In this document: positions 61,639 to 64,000 of the stretch, piece by piece | Layout: every line of letters begins with the position of its first letter | Numbering within the stretch: position 1 is the first letter of the stretch | DNA from: Paenibacillus arenosi | Lineage (GTDB): Bacteria > Bacillota > Bacilli > Paenibacillales > Paenibacillaceae | DNA: 64,000 nucleotides | Direction: 5' to 3' | Assembly (NCBI RefSeq): GCF_014841135.1 | Contig: NZ_JACYTN010000018.1 | Coordinates: 1 to 64,000, forward strand | The notes under the pieces: generated by a model | Told to the model about the DNA's origin: nothing | Database searches by the model: none | The model's input: only the letters and a program-made list of their open reading frames with translations | Made by a program: the position numbers and the translations under genes

Positions 61639-63771
61639 TTACACAAATGTAGCTGAATCAGCAAAATGATTGTTTTCAAATTTGCTGCTAATTGCAGCAT
61701 TGGCACCTGAAATGGTGATTTTACAGCTGCTGGATAGCTTCTGGAACTCAAAAATGATGGCACGAATACCGGCATCATCCGCATCTTTAAGACTGGAAAC
61801 ATCCAGTGTTACGGCTGCTGGTCGACTGTTTAGCACCTCATCTAAAGCTTTTTGGAGCGATGGCAGAGATGGCTGATTGATGTCTCCTGCTAAGTAAAGT
61901 GTTGAACGTTGACTCTCAACATCCAGACGGGTTAACAATCGTTGAGCAGCATCAACAGGGGTTAGTGTGACACATACTTTCACATGATGCTTCACATCTG
62001 GAAGCTCAACGGTTAGTGCTTCTGCATCGAACGTATCATATGCTTTTCCATCAATCGTAACGGCTGTAATCTGAACGCTGCCCGCAGGGAGAATGTCTGG
62101 CTGTACACGGAGAATTCGATTCTCAAGTCCTACTGGGTTAGGCTTGAAGAAGAACTGCATCGGCTGCTTCGTTACAAGCAAATTGCTATATACACTGGCC
62201 AAGTACGTTAGCTCAAAGGAATGATAGCCGCTCATAGAATGACTGCCTTTGTTTCTCTCTGTCCCGAGCAAATAAGGTAGGCCGTTCGCCAATACGTTAA
62301 AGTACACGCCACCAGACTCATGATCAAGGAACCAAGCATTATAGAACGAAGAAGATTCTCGGGCTAGTTTCAAGTATTGGTCTTTATTTAGTATTCCGGC
62401 TAGTATCAAGTAAGCCAAAATGCCTTGCTCTTGCTGCCACCAAGCTTTACGATCATGCCAGGCAAATCGGTGGTAGGTCTCGCCTTCAGCCAATGTTCTT
62501 TCGACTACGTCATACCAACCACCGCGCTGCTGATCGCCTCCCGCTTCTGGCATCAGCTCGGCAATCTTCTCCGCCAAGGCCACATATTCATCTTTATCGA
62601 ACATACTGTGCATCCGCATCAGGTTCCAAGCAATTTTGAGGTTATGGCCGACGACAGCGCGGTTCTGCTGCCAGCCCCATGTTTGATCATGGCTCCAATC
62701 TTCATGGAATTTTTCTTGTACAAACGGACTATTCGCGTAATCAGGAAAATACTTCGTAATCGTATCAGCTGTATACTCCAGCATTTGTTTGTAACGATCG
62801 TTGTCGGTTGCAAGTACAAGATTAATCAGGTAGGCAGGTGCATGATCACCTACAGAGTTCCAATTTTTCCGCGCGCGGTTGTGGCCTAACGTCTCATTTC
62901 TCGGATCGAAGTTAATTGGATCAATATGAGAGAAGTAGCCTTCACGTTCTTTATCCAGATAGTATTTATCAAATAAGTTAATCGTCTTTTCTATGACATC
63001 TAGAATGTGAGCATTCCCTGTAATCCGGTACGTTTGAGTTGGACCCGCTAGTGCATAAATTTGCTCATAGGCAGGAATTGCGTCGTAATCATCACCGAAC
63101 TCGGAAGCGAATATTTTCTTCTCTTTGTCTGGAGTTTGATCCAGAGCGTGGTACCAAAATGCCGTATTATCATCGGGTTTGACGTTACAGAGATGGTTAA
63201 TCAAGTAGTCGGTTCCTTTGTCCGCCGCTTCTAAATAACGTTCTTCACCCGTCATCATGTAGGCCGTTGCAAAACCGTAAACGAGTCTAGAAATGGTATC
63301 TGTCTCTTGCCGAATATTTGTTGTATGCTGGCCCTCTAAATTAAGCGAGGTGCGGTAATTTTTATAATCAATTTCATCAGAGCCGAACTGTGCATGTAAA
63401 TAAAAATCTCCAAGCTCTTTAATTTGCTGAATCCACCAATCCTGCTGTTCAAATCGGTATTCATGAGCATCATTACCGACAAACACGATATGTTTGGCTT
63501 CAAATGACAAACTGTCGTTAGCACCATCCGTATAAAAAATGCCGTAAGCGTACAAGTAGCGTCCTTTTTCAATCTTATTTCTTAGCTCGCTCGTATGGTC
63601 TAAAAATGGTTCACCTAGATTGCGGATCAGCTCTGCATATACGTTAGCGGAGAGTTTCACAGTGAAGGAGCGTCCATCGGACGTTTCCAAAGTAAACACA
63701 TCATCTTTCAACTCCGTACTTGATACATAACCTGCAATTAGATCAGAAAACGTGAATTTAGGGTTTTTCAT
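61639..63771 (-). CDS. N-acylglucosamine 2-epimerase-like (AGE) protein fused to a C-terminal STAS domain
   Basis: A 710-aa protein. Residues 1-85 form an N-terminal beta module (FSDLIAGYVSSTEL, then VYAELIRNLGEPFLDHTSEL). An (alpha/alpha)6 barrel like that of AGE/glycoside hydrolase proteins covers about 90-500 (TDTISRLVYGFATAYMMTG, GWQQNRAVVGHNLKIAWNL, WHDRKAWWQQEQGILAYL, and HESGGVYFNVLANGLPYLL). A linker is followed by a STAS domain at about 615-710 (AVTLDVSSLKDADDAGIRAI). In the usual DSSG phosphorylation motif, Asp and Ala replace the serines. ATG 63771 is fixed by AGGAGG nine bases upstream; the TTG at 63795 contains that sequence. No catalytic role is proven. Confidence 0.75.
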   Translation of the reverse strand: MKNPKFTFSDLIAGYVSSTELKDDVFTLETSDGRSFTVKLSANVYAELIRNLGEPFLDHTSELRNKIEKGRYLYAYGIFYTDGANDSLSFEAKHIVFVGNDAHEYRFEQQDWWIQQIKELGDFYLHAQFGSDEIDYKNYRTSLNLEGQHTTNIRQETDTISRLVYGFATAYMMTGEERYLEAADKGTDYLINHLCNVKPDDNTAFWYHALDQTPDKEKKIFASEFGDDYDAIPAYEQIYALAGPTQTYRITGNAHILDVIEKTINLFDKYYLDKEREGYFSHIDPINFDPRNETLGHNRARKNWNSVGDHAPAYLINLVLATDNDRYKQMLEYTADTITKYFPDYANSPFVQEKFHEDWSHDQTWGWQQNRAVVGHNLKIAWNLMRMHSMFDKDEYVALAEKIAELMPEAGGDQQRGGWYDVVERTLAEGETYHRFAWHDRKAWWQQEQGILAYLILAGILNKDQYLKLARESSSFYNAWFLDHESGGVYFNVLANGLPYLLGTERNKGSHSMSGYHSFELTYLASVYSNLLVTKQPMQFFFKPNPVGLENRILRVQPDILPAGSVQITAVTIDGKAYDTFDAEALTVELPDVKHHVKVCVTLTPVDAAQRLLTRLDVESQRSTLYLAGDINQPSLPSLQKALDEVLNSRPAAVTLDVSSLKDADDAGIRAIIFEFQKLSSSCKITISGANAAISSKFENNHFADSATFV

Positions 63772-63781
63772 ATAAAACCTC

Positions 63782-64000
63782 CTATACTTTTTCAAGCGTT
63801 AATAGTAGGACACTATGATATTGAACCTCAGTTTCTGGTGCATCTATGATCTCGCCATCTGCATGCAGGAAAGAAGAATCGCTGTACACTTTCCACGCAC
63901 TTCCTGTAGGGGCGGGAGGAACTTCAAATGTCAACCGCTGCTGCTCCATATTGAGCGCTACATATAGATCCGGTTCATCTGGGACAAAGGAGCCAAGTGT
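63782..64000 (-). CDS. Glycogen-debranching-type enzyme (GlgX/type I pullulanase-like), C-terminal 72 residues
   Basis: The reverse strand is open from base 64000 to a TAG at 63782-63784 and encodes DEPDLYVALNMEQQRLTFEVPP, then WKVYSDSS and YHSVLLLTLEKV. This pattern (DLYVALN..., then hydrophobic beta segment) is the usual C-terminal domain of GlgX, isoamylase and pullulanase-type debranching enzymes. The start lies beyond the window. The stop overlaps the AGGAGG of the epimerase-STAS gene (GTATAGGAGG), so the two genes are in one operon, 10 bases apart. It ties the downstream gene to glycan metabolism. Confidence 0.6.
   Translation of the reverse strand, partial: TLGSFVPDEPDLYVALNMEQQRLTFEVPPAPTGSAWKVYSDSSFLHADGEIIDAPETEVQYHSVLLLTLEKV

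Overview
The window reads as chromosome from a low-to-mid GC, spore-former-like Firmicute, most probably Paenibacillus or a close relative (inference). The grounds are strong AGGAGG-type ribosome binding sites with frequent GTG and TTG starts, a CGTase with a CBM20 domain, a CYP102-type fused P450, a streptococcal/bacillar BCD-type capsule locus, VanW and YetF (DUF421) proteins, PadR/HAAS proteins and an ABC-F gene behind a leader peptide. No rRNA, tRNA, CRISPR array or prophage was seen. The only clear mobile element is an IS3-family end at the left edge, inserted into an acetyltransferase gene.

Left part (1-20 kb): IS end and broken GNAT; Nudix hydrolase; a compact bacteriocin-like locus (1.1-6.5 kb) with a divergent LytTR regulator, a 66-aa peptide carrying eight cysteines, an intrinsic terminator, two CXXC thioredoxin-fold proteins, an ABC exporter without a peptidase domain, a MauE-like membrane redox partner, a membrane-anchored thioredoxin-like protein without CXXC and a last small protein. 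This locus is my best candidate for an undescribed system. It is followed by an ANT(6) adenylyltransferase, an attenuator-controlled ABC-F protein, an ArsR-type regulator under a 46-bp palindrome, a lipoprotein, a cyclomaltodextrinase and a secreted CGTase (starch to cyclodextrins to glucose units), a quinone-reductase-like MDR protein and a large secreted discoidin-domain protein.

Middle (20-43 kb): a dimodular NRPS (vestigial C-A-T-C-A-T-reductase), the architecture of pyrazinone synthetases such as AusA, whose two A domains carry the same specificity residues; a small STAS-like protein; an LLM flavin oxidoreductase; then a ten-gene capsule/exopolysaccharide operon (phosphatase, chain-length modulator, tyrosine kinase, three GT4 transferases, UDP-GlcNAc dehydrogenase and 4-epimerase for a GalNAcA-type sugar, Wzy, Wzx). 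It is followed by a LacI-family regulator and an MFS exporter sharing an identical 14-bp palindromic operator.

Right part (43-64 kb): two divergent proteases (trypsin-like and subtilisin-like), both without signal peptides; PadR/HAAS and other membrane proteins; a CYP102 P450-reductase; YetF, NAD(P)-binding, VanW and sulfotransferase-like genes; a tandem-HTH MerR regulator divergent from a Zn/Cd-type P1B ATPase with a fitting inverted repeat between them; a threefold-repeat membrane protein; and an N-acylglucosamine 2-epimerase-like protein fused to a STAS domain, behind the 3' end of a glycogen-debranching-type gene that runs off the window.
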